A stretch of 64,000 nt of DNA from Bellilinea sp040754815 (GCA_040754815.1 JBFMBX010000001.1:248001-312000), one strand, 5' to 3'. Positions 52,253 to 61,580 are shown, counted from the stretch's first letter. The notes: generated by a model from the letters alone, not told the origin. Numbers and translations are program-made.

Positions 52253-53377
52253 TCAAGGATTCTGGGTTTCAGTTGGCATTTCGGTGGGCGTCTCGGTGGG
52301 TATTTCACCGGGGGTCTCTACCGGGGTTTCTTCCGTTGAGGGCAGCGTAGGTGTGGCTTCACCGGGGGGGAAGGGTTCCTCGCCTTCGCCTTCCTCAGCC
52401 GGAGGATTGGCGCAGTATTCCGCGGCAAGTGAAGCACCGCTTTCGGCTGCCGGATCGGGGGAAATTGCCAGCGCATTGCGGTAATGGGTTTCCGCATCAC
52501 AATAGGAACCCTGAGTCATCAACTGATCAGCATAGCGGATCGAAGCGATGCGGAAACGTTCGGTAGCCGTCATACCGGAAGAATCCCGCAAATTCGGCAA
52601 CGAGGGGTAAATATCGGCAAAATACTGCACCACTCTTGCCCAATCTGCGCCCCAGAAACTGGCCGCAGAAAGGTACATGCGCGCCCAATTGCGGTAATTT
52701 TGCGCTTCTACATCCAGCGGGGCAAAACGTTCCGCCAGTGCCAGGTTGTAGATGCCGACTTCCAGTTCTCCGGCACTGATTTTTTCGATCCCCAGAAAGC
52801 GCAAGGCAATGTAATACATGCCGTCCACATCTACGGAGCGGTATTGCAAATTTTTATCCCGCAAACGCTGAATGGCTTCAACTGCTGCTGCCCATTCCTT
52901 ATTTTGCAGGTGCTGTCCAATCTGGTTGAACAGCTCTTCCTCACCGCGCAGGTCGGGGGTTGGCTCCACAGTGGGAGTAGGCGCCGCGGTTGGCGTCAGC
53001 GCTAACGAATACAGCATATTCGCTTCAATGTACTTATCGGCTGCGCCGGGGAAATCCGGCTGGAGCGAAATGACATACTCAAACCGCTTGCGGGCAGTTT
53101 CATAACGGCCGGCTTCCAGATCTGCCAGACCCAGTTGGAATTGATAAGTTGCTTCCATGATCACCTGGTTTTGCTGAGCCTGTTTTCGCAGTTCAATACC
53201 CGCCCGGTAGCCATAATAGACACCGACGGCAGCCCCAGCCAGTAAAATCAGCAAACCCACCAGCACGGCCCAAACAGGAAACCTTATTCGCCGTTTTTTC
53301 TGGTCTTCAACTTCCAGAACCGCGTTTTTTTCAAGCGGTTGTGATTTGTCTTCGGTGATGGTTACTTTTTCCGTCAT
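52253..53377 (-). CDS. Membrane-anchored TPR-like protein with Thr/Pro-rich tail
   Basis: A 374-residue bitopic protein: a charged cytoplasmic N-terminus of about 32 residues, one TM helix (FPVWAVLVGLLILLAGAAVGVYYGY near 33-57), then TPR-like helices (ATYQFQLGLADLEAGRYETARKRFEYVISLQPDFPGAADKYIEA near 75-120), a TPTAAPTPTVEPTPD linker, more TPR-like helices, and a C-terminal tail of ETPTE-type repeats from about 335. It may be a scaffold on the outer face of the membrane. TATAAT ends 7 bases before its ATG, predicting a leaderless transcript. It lies 27 bases after the murJ stop. Confidence 0.75.
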   Translation of the reverse strand: MTEKVTITEDKSQPLEKNAVLEVEDQKKRRIRFPVWAVLVGLLILLAGAAVGVYYGYRAGIELRKQAQQNQVIMEATYQFQLGLADLEAGRYETARKRFEYVISLQPDFPGAADKYIEANMLYSLALTPTAAPTPTVEPTPDLRGEEELFNQIGQHLQNKEWAAAVEAIQRLRDKNLQYRSVDVDGMYYIALRFLGIEKISAGELEVGIYNLALAERFAPLDVEAQNYRNWARMYLSAASFWGADWARVVQYFADIYPSLPNLRDSSGMTATERFRIASIRYADQLMTQGSYCDAETHYRNALAISPDPAAESGASLAAEYCANPPAEEGEGEEPFPPGEATPTLPSTEETPVETPGEIPTETPTEMPTETQNP

Positions 53378-53384
53378 GAGGGCA

Positions 53385-53390
53385 ATTATA
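53385..53390 (-). promoter_or_regulatory. -10 box predicting a leaderless mRNA for the TPR gene
   Basis: On the minus strand TATAAT (53390-53385) ends 7 bases before the ATG at 53377, with no Shine-Dalgarno sequence between. The box lies between the murJ stop and the gene. Confidence 0.6.
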
Positions 53391-53404
53391 CCCCAGCCTC
53401 TGGC

Positions 53405-54961
53405 TTATAACCTGAGCAGTGTACGCAATTCGGGCAAAATAATCGGCACGGCAGCCACTCCCCCTGCTGTGAGCGAAAGCATGCTCCGAATCAAGGGATT
53501 CCAATCCGCCAGCAGGTTCATTCCCAGCCAGACGAGCGCCCCTCCAGCAGCCGCGGCAAGTAAGCCGCGCACCAGACTTCCCCCCACCCGAATCGAACGT
53601 ACCAGCCGCCGGTTCAAAATAATCAACAGGAAAGCCGCCTCAGCGGTGAAAGCAATCGAATCCGTCAGGCTGATACCTGCCGCCCCCACCTGCCGGTATA
53701 ACTGACTGCCGAGCAAAACATAGACCGCAAAGGTAAAGCCCGCCCCCAGCAGGGGAATCACCGCATTTTGACGCGCATAAAACGAACGCACGGCCACTTC
53801 AACCAGACTCTGACCCATCAAACCAGCCAAGTAAGCCCGCGTGACCCACATCAACAGGTCTGTACCGGCAGGATCAAAGTCGAATGCCAGCAAAAGCAGC
53901 GGCCGGAGGCCAAAGGAAAGTATCACCGCCACCGGCAGGGTTATGGCTATCAGCACACCCACCGCTCGTTGAACGCTGGCGAAGAACTGCTCAGCCTCTT
54001 TGCGGGCTGATTGTTCTGAAAGGGTCGGCAATAACGCCGTGCCAATCGTTGTTCCGATTAGTGTTTCCGGCACCTGAAAGATCATCCAGCCGTAGGTCAG
54101 CGCCGTGACTGCTCCTTCTTCTAACCGTGAGGCAAGATTATCCCTCACAATGAAAATCAACTGGATGAATATCATCGTGACAAGGCGTGGTCCCATCAGG
54201 CGTAAAACTTTACGAACCGGGCCGGTATTTAATCCCAAACCGGGCTGCCAGCGGAACTGATAACGGATCAGACCGGGCACTTGAATGCCGAGGTGCAGGA
54301 GTGCTCCACAAATCACTCCCAAGACCAGACCTTCCACCCCCATACCAAAAGCCGGCAGGGTGAATCCCGCAATGCGATACCCTTCTTCTGGAGAGAGAAT
54401 CAGCGCTCCAAAAATTTGACCAAAGTTATATAACAGCGGTGCCATCGCCGGCAGTAAAAAATGCTGATTGGCCTGCAAACCCGCCATTACCAGCCCGCTG
54501 ATGGAGAAAATCAGCGTTGCAATCAGATTCAGCCGCATCAAGCGCACCACTAAATCCTGCTGAACATCGTCAAACCCCGGCGCAATGCCCAGCTCCCACC
54601 TCACCAGCGGACCGGCAAACAGAGCAATCAACACGGCCAGTCCCGCCGTCACCAGAAAGGCCAGATTGGCAATTTTGGAAAACAAATTCCACGCGGACTG
54701 CCTCCCCCCTTGTGTAATTTGCTCCGCCAGTACCGGAATGAAGGCCATTGCCAACGCTCCACCCGAAATCAGCGCAAAGAGCAAATCCGGCGCATTATTG
54801 GCCACATTGAACGAATCCAGTTCGGCAGAAAGCCCAAATTGACGGGCAATAATCACCTGCCGCAGGAAAGCGACTGCCTTATCCAGCGCAAAAAACGCTA
54901 CCAAAAGGAAGGTAATGCGGGTAACACGAGAAAACTTATTCGGTTTATCCAAGGGCCACAT
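53405..54961 (-). CDS. murJ: Lipid II flippase MurJ
   Basis: A 518-residue, 14-helix MOP-superfamily protein that flips lipid II for peptidoglycan synthesis. KAVAFLRQVIIARQFGLSAELDSFNVANNAPDLLFALISGGALAMAFIPVLAE near residue 28 is the MurJ/MviN signature, including the essential Arg region and the AELDSF-type motif. The APLLYNFGQIFGALIL segment near 175 is also typical. The start overlaps the last 17 bases of the ZIP gene, so translation is probably coupled. Presence of MurJ suggests the organism makes peptidoglycan or a related lipid-linked polymer. Confidence 0.93.
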   Translation of the reverse strand: MWPLDKPNKFSRVTRITFLLVAFFALDKAVAFLRQVIIARQFGLSAELDSFNVANNAPDLLFALISGGALAMAFIPVLAEQITQGGRQSAWNLFSKIANLAFLVTAGLAVLIALFAGPLVRWELGIAPGFDDVQQDLVVRLMRLNLIATLIFSISGLVMAGLQANQHFLLPAMAPLLYNFGQIFGALILSPEEGYRIAGFTLPAFGMGVEGLVLGVICGALLHLGIQVPGLIRYQFRWQPGLGLNTGPVRKVLRLMGPRLVTMIFIQLIFIVRDNLASRLEEGAVTALTYGWMIFQVPETLIGTTIGTALLPTLSEQSARKEAEQFFASVQRAVGVLIAITLPVAVILSFGLRPLLLLAFDFDPAGTDLLMWVTRAYLAGLMGQSLVEVAVRSFYARQNAVIPLLGAGFTFAVYVLLGSQLYRQVGAAGISLTDSIAFTAEAAFLLIILNRRLVRSIRVGGSLVRGLLAAAAGGALVWLGMNLLADWNPLIRSMLSLTAGGVAAVPIILPELRTLLRL

Positions 54962-55757
54962 CCAGCATCATCATTACTGCAAAGCCGAGCATCAATCCGA
55001 TGGTTGCCATATCGGAATGCTCTCCCCGTTGGGCTTCGGGAATTAATTCCTCGACGCATACATAAACCATTGCGCCGGCTGCAAACGCCAGAGCATACGG
55101 TAAGATGGGTTGAATGAAAAACACTGCCGCTGCCCCCAGCACACCCGCAACGGGTTCAACAAGGGCAGAGGCTTGACCCATCAAAAAACTTTTCCAGCGC
55201 GAAACACCTTCGCGCCGTAACGGAGCCGAAACCGCCAGCCCCTCCGGAAAGTTCTGGAGCCCGATTCCAATCGCCAGCGCAATCGCGCCCGCAATCGAAG
55301 CCTCCGGTATGCCGCTGGCGGCAGCCCCAAAGGCAACCCCCACCGCCAGACCTTCGGGAAAATTATGCAAGGTAATTGCCAGCACCAGCAATACACTGCG
55401 CTGCCAGGTAGTTTTCAATCCCTCGGCGGCGCTGAATGGTTCGCGCAAGTGCAGGTGGGGTAGTAAACGATCCACAAGGTAAAGGAATGCTCCCCCCAGC
55501 AAAAACCCAATTACCGCCGGAATCCAGCCCGGAACACCCATTCCACTGGCCATCTCGATTGCCGGCGCCAAAAGTGACCAAAAACTGGCCGCAATCATCA
55601 CCCCGCTGGCAAATCCCAGCAAAGTATCCAGCAAGCGGCGGTTAACCTCACGGGTCAAAAAAACGCCTGCCGCTCCCAGCGCCGTTACACCCCACGTAAA
55701 CAGCGTGGCAAAGAAGGCCTGAACGATCGGGTTGAAATTTTCCAATGCGGCAATCAT
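54945..55757 (-). CDS. ZIP-family divalent metal transporter (GufA-like)
   Basis: A 270-residue, 8-helix transporter. The binuclear metal site is formed by LHNFPEGLAVGVAFG near residue 130 and LQNFPEGLAVSAPLRREG near 166 (the HNFPEG and QNFPEG helices), with E in VCVEELIPEAQRG near 240. GufA-type ZIPs import zinc, iron or other divalent ions. AGAGG precedes the ATG. It is divergent from the RsmI-like gene, with only 52 bases between starts, and overlaps murJ. Confidence 0.92.
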   Translation of the reverse strand: MIAALENFNPIVQAFFATLFTWGVTALGAAGVFLTREVNRRLLDTLLGFASGVMIAASFWSLLAPAIEMASGMGVPGWIPAVIGFLLGGAFLYLVDRLLPHLHLREPFSAAEGLKTTWQRSVLLVLAITLHNFPEGLAVGVAFGAAASGIPEASIAGAIALAIGIGLQNFPEGLAVSAPLRREGVSRWKSFLMGQASALVEPVAGVLGAAAVFFIQPILPYALAFAAGAMVYVCVEELIPEAQRGEHSDMATIGLMLGFAVMMMLDVALG

Positions 55758-55796
55758 CAGCGACCTCTACGTGTCCTAACTTCTTCAGGAATGATT

Positions 55797-55802
55797 TATA
55801 AT
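55797..55802 (+). promoter_or_regulatory. -10 box predicting a leaderless mRNA for the RsmI-like gene
   Basis: TATAAT ends 7 bases before the ATG at 55810 and no ribosome site intervenes. The box lies in the 52-base divergent spacer shared with the ZIP gene. Confidence 0.6.
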
Positions 55803-55809
55803 CTCGGTT

Positions 55810-56478
55810 ATGAAGATGGGTCAATTATACATGGTTGCAACGCCAATCGGGAATCCGGAAGATATTACGCTGAGGGCAATCCGCGTTCTGGGCGAGGTAG
55901 ATGTCGTTATTTGCGAAGAACGCCGGCAGGGGAGCACCCTTCTGAAAAAACTGGGCATTACCCCGAAAGAATTAATTCCCTTTAACGAACACAACGAAGC
56001 CGAACAAGCCTCCATATTGGTCAAAAGGCTGCTGCAAGGGGAAAGCATGGCGCTGATCAGTGATGCAGGCTCGCCGGTATTTGCCGACCCCGGCGCAGAA
56101 CTCATCCGGCAGGCTGTGGAAATGGGCATACCGGTCACCGCCATACCCGGGGCATCCTCGCTGATGACTTTGCTCAGCCTGTTAGATACCAAAATCGAGC
56201 GCTTCTATTACGCCGGTTTTTTACCCCGCTCACCGCAGGAACGCCGGCAGGAAATCCAACGCTTGCTGCGTTTGAACGTCCCGCTGGTGATTCTGGATAC
56301 CCCATACCGCTTATCCAGCCTGTTGGAAGATATCGAAAAAGCGGCCGGTAAAAATCGCCGTCTGACGCTTGCCATGAACCTGACCCAACCCGACGAGCAG
56401 GTTCTGCGGGGAACGGTGGGAGAAATACGGCGTCAGGTGCAGGGGCGTAAAGCCGAATTTATCCTGTTGCTGCATTGA
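55810..56478 (+). CDS. RsmI-like SAM-dependent methyltransferase, short form
   Basis: A 222-residue tetrapyrrole-methylase-fold protein. GQLYMVATPIGNPEDITLRAIRVLGEVDVVICEE, PFNEHNEAEQ near 58 and ALISDAGSPVFADPGAELI near 78 are the RsmI landmarks (16S rRNA C1402 2'-O-methylation). Two departures stand out: the usual EDTRxTxxLL motif reads EERRQGSTLLKKLG, and the protein ends about 60 residues earlier than E. coli RsmI, lacking the C-terminal domain. It may be a reduced RsmI or a paralogue with another substrate. Start at 55810 is supported by the adjacent -10 box. Confidence 0.75.
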   Translation: MKMGQLYMVATPIGNPEDITLRAIRVLGEVDVVICEERRQGSTLLKKLGITPKELIPFNEHNEAEQASILVKRLLQGESMALISDAGSPVFADPGAELIRQAVEMGIPVTAIPGASSLMTLLSLLDTKIERFYYAGFLPRSPQERRQEIQRLLRLNVPLVILDTPYRLSSLLEDIEKAAGKNRRLTLAMNLTQPDEQVLRGTVGEIRRQVQGRKAEFILLLH

Positions 56479-56486
56479 AATTAAAT

Positions 56487-56936
56487 TCAGTCACTTCCCG
56501 CAAAGACAAACTCCACCGGCTCGCCGGGCTGCAATCCCAATTCAAAACCGGTTTGTGGGTTTTGAGGAACTTTGAGGATGATGTTCATGTGGTTGGGTAA
56601 ATGTGAAAAATCATAACCTGCCAGTATACCCAAACACCGACCGTTGACCATCATTCGATCTCCTACCCACAGGATACCGCTTTCCAAAACCTCAAAAAAG
56701 GCCAGATAGGCAATCCGGTTGACAACTTTTCCCGGCCCTGCTTCCGGCTCTGCTGTCAGAATCAGTTCGTGAATTTCATTTTTCAGCACGGCGCGGGAAG
56801 GATAGGGACACAATTCCAGCTGACGCGCTTCTGCCCGGGCATGCAAAACACATACGATTTTACCCGGTACGGTTAACTTTGCCTTACACGGCATGGCTTG
56901 GTCGAGAAGTCCATTAACATAAGGATCAGGACTCAT
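56487..56936 (-). CDS. Unknown protein, last gene of the SelA-like/B12 operon
   Basis: A 149-residue soluble protein with a beta-rich pattern. I do not recognise the family. It has three Cys (near residues 17, 29 and 43) and a C-terminal half (NRIAYLAFFEVLESGILWVGDRMMVNGRCLGILAGYDFSHLPNHMNIILKV) that looks like a small barrel. Its ATG lies inside the 3' end of the P-loop gene (11-base overlap), so it is clearly part of the operon and probably made in step with it. It could be a small subunit or a ligand-binding partner of the B12 protein; nothing shows which. Confidence 0.65.
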   Translation of the reverse strand: MSPDPYVNGLLDQAMPCKAKLTVPGKIVCVLHARAEARQLELCPYPSRAVLKNEIHELILTAEPEAGPGKVVNRIAYLAFFEVLESGILWVGDRMMVNGRCLGILAGYDFSHLPNHMNIILKVPQNPQTGFELGLQPGEPVEFVFAGSD

Positions 56937-57999
56937 TGATTTCCCCTCCTTGACAGATTTTCCATAAATCTACATTTTTCTCCACATACAGGTCAAAGAC
57001 CGGCAGGGGCATTGCAACCTTTCGCAGCGCAGAAAACAACTTTACCGCATCCAGCCGGTCAGCTTTGTAAGTGGCGGTTTGCGGGTCATAACGCGGGAAG
57101 AAAGGGTTAACCGTGATGCAATGCAACGGTTTTTGCATGAAACACCTCACCTGCCCCCCGCGCTGCCGGTGGAATTGAATAACAGCATCCCACTCAATGG
57201 GGTTACCCCCTGCCAGCATTCGAAAAGGGTCAGAAAAAATCAACCGGCTGCGGGTGAAATGCACCCCTCCCAGTTTCAGGAATTTTTCCACCAGTTTTGG
57301 GGCGCACACAATCGGCAAGGTAATCGCGCGCACCGGTTTGTTGATTTGAGCAACAAAATCCGGAAGGTACTCCTCGCTCAGCAAAGAACGCAGGTTCAAT
57401 ACCGCCTTCTCGCCATCCCCAAAAACGACCTGCGGTTGAGTTGAGGCGGCAGTGAATTCCTCCTCCATGGGCAATTGAAACAAATCAATGATTGCTGAGG
57501 TGTGCCGGACAATACCTTCCACATCCGGCACAAGCGCTGCACCGGTGGTCAAGATAACACCATCCAGCACCGTCATCGGGACGGCTCGGTTCAAAGCACC
57601 GTCCACCAGCAGAACGTCCGTTCCCCAGCGTGAAAAATAATTCAGCGCTTTTTCCAGAAGCTGCTTTCGGTGCGGGCCGGCCACCAGTATCCTGCCGCTT
57701 TCCTTCACTCTCAGCAAAAGCAGTTCTCCCAAACTGGTTCTCAGCCCTGTTCTTTCCAAAATTTCCACTTTTGCTTCGTTTTGTTCGAGGCATCTTTCGG
57801 CGGTCAGCACCAGCGTCCCGCAGGGCAGTTCCATACGCGGTTTGGGCAGGCGGGTCACGAAATCGTGCTCCTCACCGTCCAGACCGATGCTGGTAATGCC
57901 TGCCTGCTCTCCTTGCTGTTCGATTTGCCGCAGCAGGTAAAGCGTGGTCGTCGTCTTACCGGTATTTTTGGCAGTTCCCAAAATTCCAATGGATTTCAT
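56926..57999 (-). CDS. P-loop protein resembling aminomutase reactivase KamB
   Basis: A 357-residue protein with an N-terminal P-loop in GILGTAKNTGKTTTTLYLLRQ (residues 5-25), spaced like dethiobiotin-synthetase-type loops, then SIGLDGEEHDFVTRLPKPRMELPCGTLVLTAE near 36. VLLVDGALNRAVPM near 130 fits a Walker B. Together with the operon's cobalamin protein, size and N-terminus fit the KamB-type component thought to reactivate B12 aminomutases; this is from memory of the family and needs a search. No separate KamC (MutS-like ATPase) is present. It begins 8 bases after the B12 gene stop. Confidence 0.6.
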   Translation of the reverse strand: MKSIGILGTAKNTGKTTTTLYLLRQIEQQGEQAGITSIGLDGEEHDFVTRLPKPRMELPCGTLVLTAERCLEQNEAKVEILERTGLRTSLGELLLLRVKESGRILVAGPHRKQLLEKALNYFSRWGTDVLLVDGALNRAVPMTVLDGVILTTGAALVPDVEGIVRHTSAIIDLFQLPMEEEFTAASTQPQVVFGDGEKAVLNLRSLLSEEYLPDFVAQINKPVRAITLPIVCAPKLVEKFLKLGGVHFTRSRLIFSDPFRMLAGGNPIEWDAVIQFHRQRGGQVRCFMQKPLHCITVNPFFPRYDPQTATYKADRLDAVKLFSALRKVAMPLPVFDLYVEKNVDLWKICQGGEINES

Positions 58000-58007
58000 T
58001 CAGAAAC

Positions 58008-59834
58008 TCATGCAATCATCACGGTATCCCGTCCGACACGGCCGGCGTATAACCCATCCTGCTGATTACCGAACAAACCCTCATGAATGGCCGCTACAAA
58101 ATCACCCCGTTGCGCCACCTTTTCCAGGACTGCAATCACCTCATTTCGTAACTGCTCTTGAATCAAAGCGGCGCGAGGGGTAGCCTGAAAACGGGAATTA
58201 CCCATGAAACGCAGCATATCCCGCACTGCCCGCAGCGTATCCACGCGCGCCGCCGCCGAAATGGCTCCTTTGGAATAAGCCTCGTCGGATGAAGCCATCG
58301 TAACCGCATCCACTCCAAGGCTGGCGGCAAGCGCCACATGTGCCGCTGTGGTAACTGCCGACTGAATACGATCTGCCGTATGGGTCATGAAGCCAACCGG
58401 CTCGCCCGGCCAGAGCGGCGCATCCACGATTTCCCTCCACACTTCCAGTTTGGCAGTGTTCATATCCACGTAGTTATCTTCCATTTGCCCTTCAATCTGC
58501 ATATACGGCGAATAACACAGCAACGGCTTGGGAATCGGTTTCGCGCCGAGTTTCAGGCCCAGCATTACCATCACCAGCATACCGGCAAAGGTTTTATGCG
58601 GCGGCACCCCACTGAGTTCATCGTTGCCGGGAATATCAAAAGGTAAACCATACTGCGCTGCCAGCCGCAGGGAATATACCCCATCCACCGTCAAACGGGC
58701 GGGGTCGCTGCCGCCGGCTGTGGCTCCATAAGGGATGTTAATTTTGAGCAGGTCTGCCCCGGCTGTGGCTGCCAGGATTTGTACTTCGGGCGTGTTCAAA
58801 CCGCGATGGCCGCGAACATTCCACAACGTAGTCGGCTGCATGGCCGAGCGGATCAGGCGCAGGTTCTCCAGCGTGAGGATTGTCCCATCATGTTGATGTG
58901 ATAACCAGCCTTCCAGCAGACCTTCTTGCTGGGCTCCCCACGAGGGATCGAAGTGCAGCACGCCATCTGCACCCCATGCCTCAACCGTTTTGATATGAAT
59001 GCTGTCCATCAACGGGCAGCCTGTCCCATACTGAACAAAAACGAGCGGTTTTCCGCCGCCAGGCGGCAGACGCGGCGAGTCGCAATCCGTTTGTTTCAAC
59101 CGCGCCATCAATTTTGCCACTTCGGCGGCATTCAGGCGGCGTACCCCTTCAGGCAACTTTCCTTCCCGATAAAAAGCCTGAACCTGCGGCCCGCACCATT
59201 TCAAATACCTTTCCAGATATTCTCCGGCACGCTTGTGATTTGAATCCAGAAAATTACCGCCCTCTTCTTCCAGAAAAGCAAGACGGATTTTTGCCCGTTC
59301 AATTGCGGGGGTGGTTTTGCCTTTTACCCATTCGAGAATCTGATCGGTGATCTGATCCAATAGATGTTCGATACGCGGATCTTTGAATTGATAGGTATAA
59401 CCACCGGTGATATCGGGTTTTTCGTGCCGGAAGCGAATTTTCTGGCGGTTTTCGGCAAGGTATTTTCCTTCAATGAAGGCAACCACTTCTTCGATGTCCA
59501 GTTCACCGGTGAAGGTTGCATCAAAACCCAGCTCCGCCCCAAGTTCACGGGTAATCGCCATCCCGCCCACACCCAGCAGGGTGTGTTCCCGCAAGCCGGC
59601 TGCTTCCGCAAGGTCCACCAACCGCCCGAGGATTTCAGCCACCTGATAACCCAATGTGCGGCTGATCAGAATGGCCGCGGGTTGCTCTTGTACAGCGCGC
59701 TCGATAACCTCATTTTCATGGACGCCGGGAGGCAGGATAATGGTTTGATACCCCAGTTCACTCAGTTTTCGATTGAGCAGTTTGACCGCATTATCATGGA
59801 CCGGATCTAAAGCTGCCAGCAGCACTTTTTTCAT
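58008..59834 (-). CDS. Cobalamin-binding plus TIM-barrel protein, putative B12-dependent mutase
   Basis: A 608-residue protein. Residues 1-125 read as a B12-binding Rossmann domain: KKVLLAALDPVHDNAVKLL, then ILISRTLGYQVAEIL, then LLGVGGMAITRELGAELGFDATF. The usual D-x-H-x-x-G is altered to D10-x-x-H13, so axial His binding is plausible but unproven. Residues 125-250 are helical; 250-580 look like a barrel (VFVQYGTGCPLMDSIHIKTVEAWGADGVLHFD, LLKINIPYGATAGGSDPARL, DIPGNDELSGVPPHKTFAGM), reminiscent of glutamate mutase or ornithine aminomutase large subunits. The start ATG 59834 has AGGAGG 4 bases before and overlaps the upstream stop. Substrate unknown. Confidence 0.7.
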   Translation of the reverse strand: MKKVLLAALDPVHDNAVKLLNRKLSELGYQTIILPPGVHENEVIERAVQEQPAAILISRTLGYQVAEILGRLVDLAEAAGLREHTLLGVGGMAITRELGAELGFDATFTGELDIEEVVAFIEGKYLAENRQKIRFRHEKPDITGGYTYQFKDPRIEHLLDQITDQILEWVKGKTTPAIERAKIRLAFLEEEGGNFLDSNHKRAGEYLERYLKWCGPQVQAFYREGKLPEGVRRLNAAEVAKLMARLKQTDCDSPRLPPGGGKPLVFVQYGTGCPLMDSIHIKTVEAWGADGVLHFDPSWGAQQEGLLEGWLSHQHDGTILTLENLRLIRSAMQPTTLWNVRGHRGLNTPEVQILAATAGADLLKINIPYGATAGGSDPARLTVDGVYSLRLAAQYGLPFDIPGNDELSGVPPHKTFAGMLVMVMLGLKLGAKPIPKPLLCYSPYMQIEGQMEDNYVDMNTAKLEVWREIVDAPLWPGEPVGFMTHTADRIQSAVTTAAHVALAASLGVDAVTMASSDEAYSKGAISAAARVDTLRAVRDMLRFMGNSRFQATPRAALIQEQLRNEVIAVLEKVAQRGDFVAAIHEGLFGNQQDGLYAGRVGRDTVMIA

Positions 59835-60067
59835 GATTCCTCCTGCGGGCTTAACCATGGATACCCCTGCCCCGGGCGGTGGAGGTAAGAACGCAGCCGC
59901 AGCCGCGCCCCGCACCCATTAAATTCCAGAAAGACGATGTCACCGTGCGGTAAGTTCAATTCCGCCAACAACCTCTCCCCAATCTGACGGGCTTCTTCTT
60001 CATCTCCACACAACACAAACGTCTCAATATCCAGTGCATCTACTACCTGATCCAGGGTTCGTTTCAT
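59831..60067 (-). CDS. Small protein of the SelA-like/B12 operon
   Basis: A 78-residue protein (MKRTLDQVVDALDIETFVLCGDEEEARQIGERLLAEL...) with one alpha/beta unit and a basic middle (GCGARLRLRSYLHRPGQG). No family is recognised; its size and place just before the mutase-like gene recall the small S subunit of D-ornithine aminomutase, but that protein is longer. GAGG lies 5 bases before the ATG at 60067; 60070 or the ORF opening at 60115, which overlaps the upstream gene by 28 bases, are alternatives. Its stop overlaps the next ATG (ATGA). Confidence 0.6.
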   Translation of the reverse strand: MKRTLDQVVDALDIETFVLCGDEEEARQIGERLLAELNLPHGDIVFLEFNGCGARLRLRSYLHRPGQGYPWLSPQEES

Positions 60068-60087
60068 CATAACCTCGTGAGCGGAGT

Positions 60088-61557
60088 TTATTCTCCATAC
60101 CCGCTGAAACGGCAAAGAATTTCAATCAATTTGAACAATCCGCGCACCGCCAGACGGGTGGGATGTTCCAGCAGCCGTCCCTCTTCATCTATGTTACCCA
60201 CACCATTCGAAATCATGATATTGCCATCATAGGCAATCGTTGGCACCATTCCCATTTGAGACATGCCATTTTGAAGCAAATGACTGCCAGCGTACATATC
60301 CTCGATGGAGAAGATCGCTATCCCCATCCGGCCGTCTTTCCAGGTATCGCTGTAATTAAGCTCCACCGACTGACAGTTGATGGATTTGTAAATCCGCCAG
60401 CCGCGCTTCAGGGCAGTCGGCAGGCGTTCAAATTCCTCCAGTGTGATGCGGTAGAGGTCATCCAGCGCGGTCAGGGCAATTTCAGGGCGTTCTTTGAGGA
60501 TGCGCAAAGCGGCCAGCGCACCGGCCAGTGCTTCCTTGCCGGGGTCAAAACCAACATAAGCAGCCTTGCCGTGTGAGGAAAGCGTACCATAACGCGCCCC
60601 ATGAATTCCCAGTGCACGCCGGATGGGCACCATGACTTCCTCTTTACCGATGATCAACCCACAGGTTGGAGCACCGGCGGCCTTATCCATACTGTAAAGA
60701 ATCACGTCCGCGCCAATTTTGCGGATATCCGTGCCGAGAAATGGTGTTCCCCAGGCATTATCCACTATGTACGGAATGTCATAGCGCGCGGCCAGACGGG
60801 AAAACCCCTTTTGCAGTAAAGGCACTCCCTGCTCATCCTTTTCGCCATAGCCATAACCCGGCGTGTCGTAGCCCAATGAGGCGATTCCCGCCAGGGTATC
60901 CACATGGCGTTCGGCCACCTGCTCGAATATCTGCAAAGTGGGTTGTGCCTGCACATCCTGCAATTCCGGCACCGGGCAGTATTTGATGCCGTGGCAGTGA
61001 TAAGTTGCACCGGCCATCTTCACCATGACCGTATCCAGATTGAATGCCCGTTTGCCCTGTACGCCGTATTCACCCGCCGCCTCGCCGCGCTCGGCGTTAA
61101 TTTCTTTATAGCGCGGCGGGAATGGCCGCCCGTACGCCGCCTGATGATGGGTATGGCGTTCATACGGCGCAAGATAGCGCGCCCGGTAGGGGTCACCCCG
61201 CCCCAGTGTTGGGGGCATGCACAAAACATCGAAAACCACATTCAACGCCGCCTCGCAGGTGCTGATCAGGGCGGCATCATATTCATCCCCATAATATTCC
61301 TTGACCACCTCACGGATTTTTTCATCCAGCAGGGCGCTGGGGATCACTTTGCGGTCGGCATCGTGCATTGCCTGACTGACTTCGCGCATCAACAAGCCGT
61401 GGCAGCCGGAGACAGCCCCGGTCAGGCCAATGTTGCCGCGCATCTCCGGCGTAATGCCAATTTCATCGGCTGCCCGGCGTGCTTCGGCATAAAAAGCCTG
61501 CGCGTTCATTTGCAGATGTTTGTAAAGTTCATATTTGAAGCGAAAGCGGGGGGTCAT
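60088..61557 (-). CDS. SelA-like fold-type-I PLP enzyme, first gene of the B12 operon
   Basis: A 489-residue PLP enzyme. CEAALNVVFDVL near residue 101 fits the PLP-phosphate cup, D266 in YIVDNAWGTPF is the pyridine-nitrogen Asp, and the Schiff-base lysine is K292 in LYSMDKAAGAPTCGLIIGKEE, closely matching the SGDKLLGGPQAGIIVG pattern of selenocysteine synthase SelA. It is not a standard SelA: the N-terminal region differs, and it sits in a cobalamin operon. Start ATG 61557 has AGGAG 7 bases upstream; a TTG two codons earlier is less likely. It may act on an amino acid before or after the mutase step, or supply PLP chemistry in trans (inference). Confidence 0.75.
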   Translation of the reverse strand: MTPRFRFKYELYKHLQMNAQAFYAEARRAADEIGITPEMRGNIGLTGAVSGCHGLLMREVSQAMHDADRKVIPSALLDEKIREVVKEYYGDEYDAALISTCEAALNVVFDVLCMPPTLGRGDPYRARYLAPYERHTHHQAAYGRPFPPRYKEINAERGEAAGEYGVQGKRAFNLDTVMVKMAGATYHCHGIKYCPVPELQDVQAQPTLQIFEQVAERHVDTLAGIASLGYDTPGYGYGEKDEQGVPLLQKGFSRLAARYDIPYIVDNAWGTPFLGTDIRKIGADVILYSMDKAAGAPTCGLIIGKEEVMVPIRRALGIHGARYGTLSSHGKAAYVGFDPGKEALAGALAALRILKERPEIALTALDDLYRITLEEFERLPTALKRGWRIYKSINCQSVELNYSDTWKDGRMGIAIFSIEDMYAGSHLLQNGMSQMGMVPTIAYDGNIMISNGVGNIDEEGRLLEHPTRLAVRGLFKLIEILCRFSGYGE

Positions 61558-61580
61558 TTTCAAACTCCTGAGAACACAAA

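Noticed and set aside
60088..61557. Naming the SelA-like gene selA
   Set aside because: Only the PLP-lysine region matches SelA; the rest and the cobalamin operon context differ.
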